Source: AP-15 sp963702685
GTDB taxonomy: Bacteria; Pseudomonadota; Alphaproteobacteria; ATCC43930; CGMCC-115725
DNA: 64,000 nt
Reading direction: 5' to 3'
Assembly: GCA_963702685.1 (NCBI GenBank)
Contig: CAVPDQ010000006.1
Location: 186,001 to 250,000, forward strand
Numbering within the stretch: the first letter of the stretch is position 1; every line of letters begins with the position of its first letter. The position numbers were made by a program, and so were the translations under genes. Shown here one piece after another: positions 36,375-45,869 of this stretch. The notes below the pieces were generated by a model. The model did not search any database, had not been told where the DNA came from, and was given only the letters and a program-made list of their open reading frames with translations.

Positions 36375-37064
36375 ATGTGCGGGCGGGCGCGGCTTTCATC
36401 CGATGTCAGCGAGATCAAGCTGGTGTTTTCGGTCCCGCCGCAGCGGCCGAGCCCGAATTTCGCCGCCAGCTGGAATGTGGCGCCGACCGACAGCCTGCCG
36501 ATCGTGCGCTATGACGCGCAGGCGGGGGAGCGCAGCCTCGACCTGATGCGCTGGGGGCTGGTGCCGTACTGGTCGAAGGACATCAAGATCGGCTATTCGA
36601 CGATCAACGCCAAAGCCGAGGGGATCGACACCCGCCCCGCCTTTCGCGAGCCGTTCCAGCGCCGCCGCTGCCTCGTCCCGCTCGACAGCTTTTACGAATG
36701 GCAAAAAATCGGCAACGAACGCCAGCCCTTCGCGGTGGCGCTCTCCGACCGGCGGCTGATGGCAATGGCCGGGCTGTGGGATAATTGGCGCTCGCCCGCG
36801 GGCGAAAGGCTACGCAGCTTTACCATCGTGACGACGACGCCGAACCCGCTCCTGGCGCCGCTGCACGACCGCATGCCGGTCATTCTCGACCCCGAGGCTT
36901 GGCCGCTCTGGCTCGGCGAAGCGCCGGCCGACGCCGATAAGCTCAAGGCCCTGCTGGCGCCCTACCCGGCCGAGAAGATGGCGGCATGGCCGGTCTCCAA
37001 GCGTGTCGGCAACGTCAAAAACAACGACCCCTCGCTGATCGAGCCGGTCGTGCTCGCCGGCTGA
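36375..37064 (+). CDS. SRAP / HMCES-YedK family abasic-site DNA-protein crosslinking protein
   Basis: 229 residues. ATG 36375 is fixed by the catalytic Cys2 (MCGRARLS), which becomes the N-terminal residue after Met removal and links covalently to abasic sites in single-stranded DNA. STINAKAEGIDTRPAFREPF and RCLVPLDSFYEWQ hold the conserved Asn and Glu, and PLHDRMPVIL the active-site His. It shields abasic lesions at stalled forks. It is convergent with smc, six bases away. Confidence 0.93.
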   Translation: MCGRARLSSDVSEIKLVFSVPPQRPSPNFAASWNVAPTDSLPIVRYDAQAGERSLDLMRWGLVPYWSKDIKIGYSTINAKAEGIDTRPAFREPFQRRRCLVPLDSFYEWQKIGNERQPFAVALSDRRLMAMAGLWDNWRSPAGERLRSFTIVTTTPNPLLAPLHDRMPVILDPEAWPLWLGEAPADADKLKALLAPYPAEKMAAWPVSKRVGNVKNNDPSLIEPVVLAG

Positions 37065-37070
37065 GCGGGG

Positions 37071-40000
37071 CTACGCGCTTTGCCGGAGGCGGACGGCGCG
37101 GGCGAGGTCGACCGAGACGAGCTGCGACACGCCGGGCTCCGCCATCGTCACGCCAAAGAGGCGGTCGGCGCGAGCCATCGTGATGCGGTGATGGGTGACC
37201 AGGAGAAAGCGGGTGCCGGTTTCCTCGGCGATCTCGGCGACGAGCGCGCATAAACGCTCGACATTGGCGTCGTCGAGCGGGGCATCGACCTCGTCGAGGA
37301 CGCAGACCGGCGCCGGGCTGGTCAGAAACACCGCAAAGATCAGCGCCAGCGCCGTCAGCGCCTGCTCGCCGCCCGACAACAACGACAGCGCATGCAGCCG
37401 CTTGCCGCCCGGGTTTGCCATGATTTCGAGGCCCGCAGCGAGCGGGTCGGCATCCTCGGTCAGCGCGAGCCGGGCGCGGCCGCCGCCAAAGAGGCGCGCA
37501 AAGAGATCGGCGAAATGCCGGTTGACACGCTCGAACGCGGCGGCGAGACGCTGCCGCGCATCGCGGTCGAGGCCCGCCATGCCGCGCCGCAGCCGGGCGA
37601 TGGCTTCGGTCAATTCCGTCCGCTCGCGCCGCAGCTCATCGACACGCGCGCCGATTTCCGCGGCCTCGCTCTCGGCGACGAGATTGACCGGGCCGATCGC
37701 ATCGCGCTCGCGGCGCAGCCGGTCGAGCCGCGCCGCCGCCTCGGCCGGATCGGCGGGCGGCATATCGGCGGCAACGCCCGCCAGCTCGGCCAACGCCTCG
37801 GGCCCTGCCCCAACCCGCTCGCCAATCTCGCGGGCGAGCCGCGCCGCCGCATCGCGGGCGCCGTCGCGCAACGCTTCCAGCCGGGCGCAGCGCAGCTTCA
37901 GCTCACCCAGCGCCTCTTCGGCCGCGCGCGCATTCTCGGTCGCCCGGCGCAGCGCCGCCTCGGCTCGCGCCAGCGCATCGGCGGCGTGCCGGTGCGCGGC
38001 GGCAGCAGTTGCGACGGCCGGCCCCGAGGCTTCGCTGTCGCGGGCGATCTCGGCGAGCCGGCGCCGCCGCGCCTCAGCTTCCTCGTCGAGCAGCCGCCGC
38101 CGCTCGGCGAGCGACGCGCGCTGGCTCGCTGGCGCCGTCCGCATGCCGGCGCCACGAGCGCTCTTCTTCGGCAATCGCCGCCAGTCTCGCCCCGCGCGCT
38201 TCGGCCCGGCCGGCGAGGCGCTCGACCGCGGCCCGCGCCTCGGCATCGAGCCGCCGCGTTTCGCCGGCTGCGGCGCGCGCCCTATCGAGCATCGCCCGCA
38301 CCGGCTGAGGCAATGGCAATTGTTGCAGCTCATGCGCGGCTTCAGCTCCCTGATCCCGCGCTTCGGCCAGCTCGGCGGCCAGCCGGTCGAGTGTGTCGGC
38401 CAGCCCGGAGAGACGGGCTTCGGCCGCCAGATTTTGCTGCGCGAGCGCCGATTGGGCGGCACGTGCACCGGTGAGCGCCGCCTCGGCGGCACGCAGCGCG
38501 GACCGGGCCGACCCCTCCGCTTCGGCGGCGCGGCTGCGGTCGGCGCTGGCGGCGGCGAGCGCCGTGCAACGCGGGCGGTGCTCTTTTGCCGCATCGGAAA
38601 TTTCGCTCGACAGCAGCGCCAGCCGGTTCTTGTGTCGAAAATGCTGGGCTGCGATCGAAGGGCCGGGGGCAAATCGGGTGAAGCCGTCCCACCGCCACAT
38701 CCGCCCCTCGCGATCGACGAGCCGCTGGCCGGGCCTTAAGCAAGCTTGCAGGCGGCGAGCCCGCTTCGGCGTCTTCGACCCAGCCGGCTTGAGCCAGGCT
38801 TCGACAAAGCGCAGCGGGAGCGGCGACGGCCGCGGCCAGCGGATGCGCGCCTTCCGGTAAAGACTGCACCGCCGTCGAGGGGCGGCAGATCGACCCAGAA
38901 GCGCGGCGGCGCGCCAGCAGCGGCCGGCTCGGCAACCGGGGCCGACAATTCGTCCTCGAACGCAGCCCCGATCGCGGCCTCGAAACCGGCCGTGACCCGC
39001 AGCGCGGCCAGAATGGGCTGGCCGCTCGCTGCGCCGACCGGCGCTGCGAGCAGCGCCTCGATCGCCGCGGCTTCGGGCTGCAAGCGGGCGAGCCGCGCCT
39101 CGACCTCGCGCACCGCCTCGATCGCCGCCGCCTCCCGCATCCGACAGTCGCCCAGCCGGCGCTCGGCCTCCTCGACCGCGACATGACCGGTCTCGACCCG
39201 GCGCTCGGCTTCGGCCAGCGCCGCGGCGGCGGCGACAACAGCCTCGGGCGCCGCCAATCCACCGGCGAGAGCAGCGCGCTGAGCTTCGCCTTCGGCCGAG
39301 CGTCTTTCGAGCCGGCCGGTTCCTTCGGCGAGCTCCTTGCTGCGTCGTTCGAGGACATTGCGCCGGGCGGTGTTCTGGGCTTCCTCTGCGGTCGCGCGCT
39401 GCAATTCGGTTTCGGCCAGCGCGAGCCGCGTCGTCGCGTCCCGCTGCCGCACCTCGGCATCCCGACGGGCCGGGATGTCTTCCGCGGCGGCGGCCTCCAG
39501 ATTGCGCCGTTCCTGCGACAAGCGGTCGAGCGCGGCGACGGCTTCGGCCAGCGCGGCTTCTTCGCGGTCGAAATCGGCGGCGAGCTCGGCGCGGCGTCGT
39601 TCGGCTTCGCCGCGCGAGGCGGTCAGCCGCTGCAATTCCTGCTCCAGCGCTTCACGCGTTCGGCTCAGTCTTTGCAGCTCGCCGGCTGCTTCGCTCTCGG
39701 CCAGCCGCAATGGCGGGACCAGCGCTTCGGCGGCGGCGCGGCGGGCGTGCTCGGCGGCGGCGTGCTCGGCCGCTTCGGCAGCCGCACGCTGGGCCATGCC
39801 GTGCTCGGCTGCCGCTGCCTCCGCCTCGGCCGACGCGGCGCACCAGCGCGCATGGAGCAGCAGCGCCTCGGCCTGCCGGATTTGCTCGGCGAGGCGGCGA
39901 TAGCGGCGGGCGCGCCGCGCCTGCTTTTCGAGACCCGAAAGCTGCGCCGCCAAGGTCGCGATCACATCGTCGAGCCGCGCCAGGTTGTCCTCGGCCGAGC

Positions 40001-40553
40001 GCAACCTCGATTCGGTCTCGCGGCGGCGCAATTGCAGCCCGCTGACGCCGGCAGCTTCTTCGAGGAGCTGGCGCCGCTCGACGGGCTTGGCGTCGATCAA
40101 TGCGCCGACGCGTCCCTGGCTGACGATCGCCCCGGAATGCCCGCCGGCGCCGGCATCGGCGAGCAGCACCTGCACATCGCGGGCGCGCACCTCGCGGCCG
40201 TTCAAACGATAGGCCGATCCGGCGCCGCGCTCGATCCGGCGCACGATCTCGATCTCACCGCGATCGTTGAAGGCGGCCGGTGCGGTGCGCTCGCTGTTGT
40301 CGATGGCGAGGGCCGCTTCGGCGATGTTGCGTGCCGGGCGGCCGGCGGCACCGGCAAAGATCACATCGTCCATCTCGCCGCCGCGCAGCCTGCGGGCGGA
40401 CGCTTCGCCCATCGCCCAGCGCAGCCCCTCGACCAGGTTCGACTTGCCGCAGCCATTCGGCCCGACGATCCCGGTCAGGCCCGGCGCAATCGTCAGCTCG
40501 GCCGCGTCGGCGAAGGATTTGAACCCGACGAGGCGCAGCCGATCGATCCGCAT
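37071..40553 (-). CDS. smc: Chromosome segregation ATPase SMC (three frameshifts as sequenced)
   Basis: The N-terminus (RLVGFKSFADAAEL, Walker A GPNGCGKSNL) and first coiled coil run from ATG 40553. Around the hinge the frame moves by +1 at ~38861 (GTCTTTA) and again at ~38816 (CTCCC), and a third time between ~38165 and ~38098 in the second coiled coil. The C-terminal ABC signature (LSLLSGGEQALTALAL) and Walker B (VCVLDEVDAPLDD) are intact, ending at 37071. Removing three bases gives 1,159 residues, the normal SMC length. It would compact and segregate the chromosome with ScpAB. The shifts are probably sequence errors. Confidence 0.92.
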
Positions 40554-40572
40554 TCCGGGCCCGAGCAGAGGG

Positions 40573-41214
40573 TTACGATTTTGGTGCGAGGCCCGTCAGC
40601 GCTTTGTCGAACGCCTCCTCGGTCGGCGCGCCGGTGAATTTGGTGCCGTTGATGAAGAAGGTCGGGGTGGCGTTGACGTCGAGGTCTTTCGATGCGACGA
40701 GCCGGCCTTCGACGATCTTATTTTCGAGCGCGCTGTTTTTGAGGCATGCGTCGATCTCGTCCTGGCTCATGCCGCCGAGCTTGGCGAGACGTGCGAGCGC
40801 CGCCTGGGGATCGCTCTCGCCGACCCATTTCTCCTGGGTTGCAAACATGGTGTCGACGAAGGCATAGAATCGGTCGGGCGGCGCGCAGCGGGCGATCATC
40901 GACGCCTTGAGCGCCACCTCGTCGAGCGGGAAATCGCGCAGCACCAGCTTTGCCTTGCCGGTGTCGATCCACTTCTTTTTCAGCTTGGGGAGCACCTCAT
41001 CGGTGAAATGGGCGCAATGCGGGCACGACATCGAGGCGTATTCGACGATCGTAATCGGGGCATTCGGCTGGCCGAGCACCCGGTCGTCTTTGGTGACGTT
41101 GAGAAGCTGGTTCGCCGCGCCCGGCATCTCCCCCGGCGGCGCCGCCCCGGCCCAGCGCGACGGCATCGTGGCGGAAGCCAGAATACAACAGAGGACGAAC
41201 CAAATCTTCGGCAT
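40573..41214 (-). CDS. DsbA-family thiol:disulfide oxidoreductase
   Basis: 213 residues from ATG 41214 (AAGGA upstream), with an N-terminal signal peptide. The redox site is ASMSCPHCAHF (CPHC) near residue 64, and the cis-proline loop is NATPTFFINGTKF near residue 185. It is a periplasmic DsbA-like oxidase. It lies 19 nt upstream of smc on the same strand and downstream of the DUF721 gene, an order seen in other alphaproteobacteria. Confidence 0.92.
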   Translation of the reverse strand: MPKIWFVLCCILASATMPSRWAGAAPPGEMPGAANQLLNVTKDDRVLGQPNAPITIVEYASMSCPHCAHFTDEVLPKLKKKWIDTGKAKLVLRDFPLDEVALKASMIARCAPPDRFYAFVDTMFATQEKWVGESDPQAALARLAKLGGMSQDEIDACLKNSALENKIVEGRLVASKDLDVNATPTFFINGTKFTGAPTEEAFDKALTGLAPKS

Positions 41215-41272
41215 CGGGCATTCCTTGCTACAAGATGTTGATGCTAACGAATCCAGCGCGCCAGCGCAACGC

Positions 41273-41818
41273 TCAACCCTTGCGCTGATTACGGCCCTTG
41301 GCGGTGATGACGGCGCGGCCGAGGCGAGAGAGCGCGGCGCGCAGCTCGGGATCCCCGATGCCGGCGACATGCCGGTCGACGAACGCCGCCTCGGCCGCAG
41401 AGACCGGGGCCGCAGAGACCGGGGCCGCCAAGGGGAAGCGGGCGCTGGCGGCAGCTGGCGGCAGCGCTTGCACGATCGAAAGACGGGTTACCGCCTCACG
41501 GCCAAAAAACCGGTTGAGCAGCTCGATCAGCAGCGGGGCGCGGTGTTGTACCTCGAGGGCGACGGCGGGTGCGCAGTGGAGCTTGAGGACGCCGCCGCGG
41601 GCGAGCGCCGCCGGCCAGGTCGAGGCCGCCCATTCTGCGCCGACAATGGTTGCCCATTCGGATTTGAGCCGAACCAGGACGCCGCCGCCGCGCTTTTTGA
41701 CGATGGGTGCGGCAAGCTTCGCGACCGCGACGCCGACGGCGTGGAGCCCCCGGCCCCTTTGGCAGATGTCATCGGCGCCGGGCCGCGCTAGGCTCGACAA
41801 TCGCTCTTTTGCCGCCAT
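41273..41818 (-). CDS. DUF721 (DciA-like) protein
   Basis: 181 residues with the DUF721 core VRLKSEWATIVGAEWAASTW and GVLKLHCAPAVALEVQHRAPLLIELLNRFFG. DciA-type members load the replicative helicase in bacteria without DnaC; whether this alphaproteobacterial form does so is inference. A Pro/Val/Ala-rich linker near residue 135 comes from a 15-bp tandem repeat at ~41396-41425. Its ATG (41818-41816) overlaps the mutY ATG on the other strand, so a later in-frame start may be the real one. Confidence 0.85.
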   Translation of the reverse strand: MAAKERLSSLARPGADDICQRGRGLHAVGVAVAKLAAPIVKKRGGGVLVRLKSEWATIVGAEWAASTWPAALARGGVLKLHCAPAVALEVQHRAPLLIELLNRFFGREAVTRLSIVQALPPAAASARFPLAAPVSAAPVSAAEAAFVDRHVAGIGDPELRAALSRLGRAVITAKGRNQRKG

Positions 41819-42968
41819 GCCGCTGGGTTTGTCCCGAATCGATTCTTCCCTGCCCGAGCCGAGCCCCGACGCGCTCCTCGCCTGGTACGATCGCCACCGC
41901 CGCGACCTGCCGTGGCGGGTGCCGCCGGGCGCCCGCGCCGACCCCTACCGCGTCTGGCTCAGCGAAATCATGCTGCAGCAGACCACGGTGGCGACGGTCC
42001 GCCCCTATTTTGACCGATTCGTGGCGCGTTGGCCCGATGTCTCGGCGCTCGCCGCGGCATCGCTCGACGAGGTTATGCAATTGTGGCAGGGGCTCGGCTA
42101 TTACGCCCGCGCCCGCAACCTCCATGCCTGTGCCCGCGCCGTCGCCGAGCGGCACGGCCGCACTTTCCCGGGGACGCGGGCGGCGCTGCGTGCTCTCCCC
42201 GGCATCGGCGACTATACCGCCGCGGCGATTGCAGCGATCGCTTTCGACCGGCCCGAGGCCGCAGTCGACGGCAATGTCGAACGCGTCCTCGCCCGCATCT
42301 ATGCCTTGGAAGGGCCGCTCTCCGCGCTGAAGCGGCAGCTGCGAACGCTCGCTGCGGCCCTGGTGCCGGCCGAGCGGCCCGGCGATTTCGCCCAGGCGAT
42401 GATGGATTTGGGGGCGATGCTGTGCACGCCACAGCGGCCGCGCTGCGTGCTGTGTCCGTGGCGCGGCGCCTGCGCCGCCCGTGCCGCCGGGATTGCCGAC
42501 ACTCTGCCGGCGCGCGACGAGAAGCCGGAGCGGCCACGGCGATACGGCGTCGCCTTTTGGCTCATTCGGCCGGATGGTGCGGTGCTGCTGCGCCGCCGCC
42601 CGGAGCACGGCCTCCTCGGCGGCATGATCGAGGTCCCGTCCACCCCGTGGCGGGCCGAGCCCTGGACCTTGGCCGAGGCGCTCGCATCGGCGCCCGCGGC
42701 GGCGGCGTGGAGATTGCTGCCCGAGAGCGTGCAGCACGGCTTTACGCATTTCCGCCTGGAGCTGGCGGTTGCAGCCGGAGAAGCCGGCACCGCCGAGGGG
42801 CTCTGGAGCGCGACCGACCGGCTCGGCGAGCACGCGCTGCCGACACTGATGAAAAAAGTCGTGCGTCACGCCGTATCGGCGCTCGCCGCCACCTCCGGCG
42901 CCGCCGGCGCGAACAGCGGCAATTCGCCTTCGAGAGCGAGCCGCACCGGTGCAAAAGAGCGGCGGTGA
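41817..42968 (+). CDS. mutY: Adenine DNA glycosylase MutY
   Basis: 383 residues. WYDRHRRDLPWR and LSEIMLQQTTVATVRPYFDRF are the MutY N-terminus, with the catalytic Glu in the latter; LPGIGDYTAAAIAAIAF is the helix-hairpin-helix with its GIGDYT loop, followed by VDGNVERVL with the catalytic Asp. The 4Fe-4S cluster motif CTPQRPRCVLCPWRGAC has C-x6-C-x2-C-x5-C spacing. A C-terminal NUDIX-like domain reads 8-oxoG. It removes A opposite 8-oxoguanine. Its 3' end overlaps rnhB by 103 nt in convergent orientation. Confidence 0.95.
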   Translation: MPLGLSRIDSSLPEPSPDALLAWYDRHRRDLPWRVPPGARADPYRVWLSEIMLQQTTVATVRPYFDRFVARWPDVSALAAASLDEVMQLWQGLGYYARARNLHACARAVAERHGRTFPGTRAALRALPGIGDYTAAAIAAIAFDRPEAAVDGNVERVLARIYALEGPLSALKRQLRTLAAALVPAERPGDFAQAMMDLGAMLCTPQRPRCVLCPWRGACAARAAGIADTLPARDEKPERPRRYGVAFWLIRPDGAVLLRRRPEHGLLGGMIEVPSTPWRAEPWTLAEALASAPAAAAWRLLPESVQHGFTHFRLELAVAAGEAGTAEGLWSATDRLGEHALPTLMKKVVRHAVSALAATSGAAGANSGNSPSRASRTGAKERR

Positions 42969-43543
42969 TGCCGGGTCGGCCCGAGCCGGCGCAGCGCGGC
43001 GCCATGCTCCGGCGTGGCATAGCCGACATTGGTCGCCCAGCCATAGCCGGGATAGCGCGGCGCCAGATCGCGCATGATCCGGTCGCGCGTCACCTTGGCG
43101 ACGACCGACGCCGCGGCGATCGAAAAGCTCAGCGCATCGCCGCCGATCACGGTGCGGACGGTGCAGTCGACCGGCGGAGCGATGGTGCCATCGACGAGCG
43201 CGATATCGGGCCGGACCCCGAGGCCGGCGACGGCACGCGCCATTGCCAGGAGGGCAGCGCGTAAAATGTTGATGCTGTCGATTTCGCGCACGCTCGCCGC
43301 GGCAACGGCGATGTGGGCCGCCCCGCGCTCGACGCAACGCCACAGCGCCCGGCAGCAGAATTCGCGCTCTTCGGCGGTCAGCGCCTTCGAATCGTCGAGC
43401 CGGGCGCGCAGCATTTTCGGGAAACGGCGCGGGTCGAGCACCACCGCGGCGGCAACGACCGGGCCTGCCAGCGGACCTCGCCCGACCTCGTCGATGCCGC
43501 AGACGATGCCGCGGCAGCGCCGCTCGATCGTGAAATCCGGCAT
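42866..43543 (-). CDS. rnhB: Ribonuclease HII
   Basis: 225 residues from ATG 43543. GIDEVGRGPLAGPVVAAAV contains the Asp-Glu catalytic pair, ARLDDSKALTAEER follows, and ALVDGTIAP and ASVVAKVTRDRIM complete the RNase HII active site. It removes misincorporated ribonucleotides and RNA primers from DNA. The C-terminal ~34 codons are antisense to the end of mutY; the tail is Ala/Pro-rich and non-catalytic. Confidence 0.95.
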   Translation of the reverse strand: MPDFTIERRCRGIVCGIDEVGRGPLAGPVVAAAVVLDPRRFPKMLRARLDDSKALTAEEREFCCRALWRCVERGAAHIAVAAASVREIDSINILRAALLAMARAVAGLGVRPDIALVDGTIAPPVDCTVRTVIGGDALSFSIAAASVVAKVTRDRIMRDLAPRYPGYGWATNVGYATPEHGAALRRLGPTRHHRRSFAPVRLALEGELPLFAPAAPEVAASADTA

Positions 43544-43631
43544 TCGCCCTCCCCCGCGAGGCGTTGTGTCACGGCGACCGGCACCCGGCAAGCGGTCTGG
43601 CGCGCGGGGCCCGGCGCGCCATCTACATCGC

Positions 43632-44066
43632 ATGCGAATGCTGGTCTTCCCGGAGATGCTGCTGGCGGCGGCAATGGCGGTGCTGCTCGCCGCCGAGCCC
43701 GCCGCGGCGCTCGATCTCTTTGCCGCGCACGAGGTGACGGCCCAGTTCGCCACACCCGACGGCAAGCCGATGGCCAATGCCGAGGTGCGAATCTTCGCCC
43801 CCGGCGACCGGCGTGATCCGGTGCAGACGGGTCGCACCGGGGCCGACGGCAAATTTGTGTTCGACGCAGACCGCGACGGCATGTGGAGCGCCGAGGCGCG
43901 CACTCCCGATCAGATCGCCCGGCTCATGATCCGCGTCGGCGGCAAGCAGCAGGCCAGCGCTTCCGGCTTGGCGCCCTATCTCCTGGTCGGCGGTCTCGCG
44001 GTGCTCGCGGTGATGGCGTTCTGGTACCGCATGCTGCGGGCAAGGAACCGCCGGCTGAAGCCGTGA
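43632..44066 (+). CDS. Exported protein with Ig/transthyretin-like domain and C-terminal membrane anchor
   Basis: 144 residues from ATG 43632 (43638 is an alternative). A signal peptide (PEMLLAAAMAVLLAAEPAAA) precedes a carboxypeptidase-regulatory-like fold: VTAQFATPDGKPMANAEVRIF and TGRTGADGKFVFDADRDGMWS. A C-terminal helix (YLLVGGLAVLAVMAFWY) with basic residues after it anchors the protein in the inner membrane. The layout resembles small accessory components of nickel/cobalt uptake systems (NikL type), but no transporter genes adjoin it. Function uncertain. Confidence 0.7.
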   Translation: MRMLVFPEMLLAAAMAVLLAAEPAAALDLFAAHEVTAQFATPDGKPMANAEVRIFAPGDRRDPVQTGRTGADGKFVFDADRDGMWSAEARTPDQIARLMIRVGGKQQASASGLAPYLLVGGLAVLAVMAFWYRMLRARNRRLKP

Positions 44067-44075
44067 GCGGCGCCG

Positions 44076-44408
44076 TCAGGTGCGGGCGATCAGGGTCCCG
44101 ATCAAATCGGCCGGCCAGGCGAGGCTGACGGGCGCGCTGGTCAGCGCCTCGAACAGCGCCGGGTCGCCCGGTGTCGGCGGCACCGCGACCATGTGATGGC
44201 TGAAATGCGCGAGGATCCCGGCGATGTACAAGCCGGTCAACCATTTCCAGGCATTGTGCTGCGATCGCAATCGGGCCGGTTTCGACGCGGCAAAAGAAAA
44301 CACTCGGCGCCCGAATTTCGGCAATCCCGGAGGCCCGATCATGATCTCACCCGAGCATGGCACGCGACGCGACCGGATCAGCATAGCGCGCTTTGCCGGC
44401 GCCGTCAC
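44076..44408 (-). CDS. Possible small membrane protein, low confidence
   Basis: An open frame of up to 110 residues; the start is uncertain (an internal Met about 22 codons in is possible). It has one hydrophobic helix (WLTGLYIAGILAHFSHHMVAV) followed by PPTPGDPALFEALTSAPVSL. No family was recognised and no clear ribosome site was found. The first half could be non-coding. The region 44067-44468 holds nothing else that looks like a gene. Confidence 0.35.
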   Translation of the reverse strand: MTAPAKRAMLIRSRRVPCSGEIMIGPPGLPKFGRRVFSFAASKPARLRSQHNAWKWLTGLYIAGILAHFSHHMVAVPPTPGDPALFEALTSAPVSLAWPADLIGTLIART

Positions 44409-44468
44409 CGGCCTGGATCAAGGAGTGCGGGCCGCCGCCCCCACGCCGCATCGATGGCGCGGCCGAGA

Positions 44469-45692
44469 CTATGCCGGATCGGCCGCTGTCGAGAGGCGTT
44501 GCAGGGCCGGGCGCAAGGCCCAGGAAAGCGGCAAGGTCAGAAGCACGACGGCCGCGACCAGCATCATCATGTGCGGCACGCCGACGGCGTCGCTCGCCAG
44601 CCCGTAGACCGCCGGGGCCAATGCGCCAGCCCCGATCGTCCCGGTGTAGAAGATACCGAACGCACGGGCGCGACGCTCGGGTGCGACGAGCTCGGGAACG
44701 GTGCCGTAGAGCACCGAGGAGGTGCCGTTGAGCGCGACCCCGATCAGCGGCAAGACGGCCAGCGCCGCGGTCAGCGGCAGCGGCAGCAGCATGAGGATGC
44801 CGGCCGCGGTCATCCCCTCGGTCAGCCATACCGCCGGCATCACGCCGATCCGGGCGCCGAGCCAACCGCAAACGAGCTTTCCCGTGGCACCACCGGCAAA
44901 GATCAGGGTCAGCGCGACGCCGATCGTCGGCAAATCCGCCCCTTTGCTGCGCAGCAGAAACGGCAGAAAGGTCAGAAACCCCATCCGCGTCGCGCTGTCG
45001 ATGACGCCGATGCCGAGCAGCAGCGGAAAGCCGCGGCCGGCGGTCGGAAGAGCTGCGGCGGGCGCCGCGGCGACACGGGCAGGTGCCGCGGTTTCCACGG
45101 GGAGGCCGCGGCGCAGCACCAGCACCGCGGCGGCGGCGGCGAGCCCGGCCGCGCCCAGCAGCAACGTCGCCGAGCGCCAGGGCATCAGCACGACGAGCCA
45201 GGCGGTCGCCGCCGGCACCGCCATCTTGCCGATGTCGCCGGAAAAATTGTAGCGGGCGAGGGCGGTCCGAGAGCGCCGCCCGGAAAAAGCACGGGCTACG
45301 AGGTCGGCCGCGATCGGGTGCTGCACGCTCGAGCCGAGCCCGCCGACAACGAGCGCCACCATCAGCATCGCCACGCCACCGCTGATCCCGGCAAGGAGAT
45401 AGCCGACACCGGCAAGCGCGGTGCCGAGCGCCAGCAAGGTCGGTCCGCCGACCCGCGCGGCGAGCGCTCCCGCCGGCACCTGGAACCCAGCCATCGACCC
45501 GGCATAGAGCGCGCGCAGAATGCCCACCGCGGCATAGCCGAGCCCGAACTCGACCTGCCACAGCGGCAGCAGCACATAAAGCAGGTCGGTGAACCCGTCG
45601 TGCAGCGCGTGCGCCCCGCAGGCGACCGCCAGCGTGCGCCGCTCGATCGCCGCCGTCCCGCCGCTCGTCCGTCCCGCCGCCAGATCCGTCAC
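44469..45692 (-). CDS. Major facilitator superfamily transporter
   Basis: About 407 residues with twelve hydrophobic segments. GTG 45692 (GGGAG upstream) is preferred over an ATG 18 codons earlier because the intervening residues are charged and atypical. CGAHALHDGFTDLLYVLLPL is like the start of Fsr (fosmidomycin-resistance) type MFS proteins. LCGWLGARIGV marks the second-half loop 2-3 motif and GLGSSVQHPIAADL the fourth to fifth helices. It probably exports a small molecule. Substrate unknown. Confidence 0.87.
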   Translation of the reverse strand: MTDLAAGRTSGGTAAIERRTLAVACGAHALHDGFTDLLYVLLPLWQVEFGLGYAAVGILRALYAGSMAGFQVPAGALAARVGGPTLLALGTALAGVGYLLAGISGGVAMLMVALVVGGLGSSVQHPIAADLVARAFSGRRSRTALARYNFSGDIGKMAVPAATAWLVVLMPWRSATLLLGAAGLAAAAAVLVLRRGLPVETAAPARVAAAPAAALPTAGRGFPLLLGIGVIDSATRMGFLTFLPFLLRSKGADLPTIGVALTLIFAGGATGKLVCGWLGARIGVMPAVWLTEGMTAAGILMLLPLPLTAALAVLPLIGVALNGTSSVLYGTVPELVAPERRARAFGIFYTGTIGAGALAPAVYGLASDAVGVPHMMMLVAAVVLLTLPLSWALRPALQRLSTAADPA

Positions 45693-45869
45693 CGCGCCCG
45701 CTCCCGTCGAACCTGGCCTATCGTGCCGCCAGCCGTCGCATTCCACAATTGCTTCTGTTTTATGACAGCCACGATTTCGCCCGGGGCCGATCTATGGGGC
45801 CGATTGCTTGACCTGCGTGTAGCGGCGGGTCAGGCTGGCCGGGTCGGAAGAAGTGCGGAGTGCGGCGCG

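Noticed and set aside
44193..45869. N-terminal extension of the LLM protein by ~560 residues
   Set aside because: It runs antisense to the MFS gene and is compositionally a shadow. The family N-terminus is at 45870.
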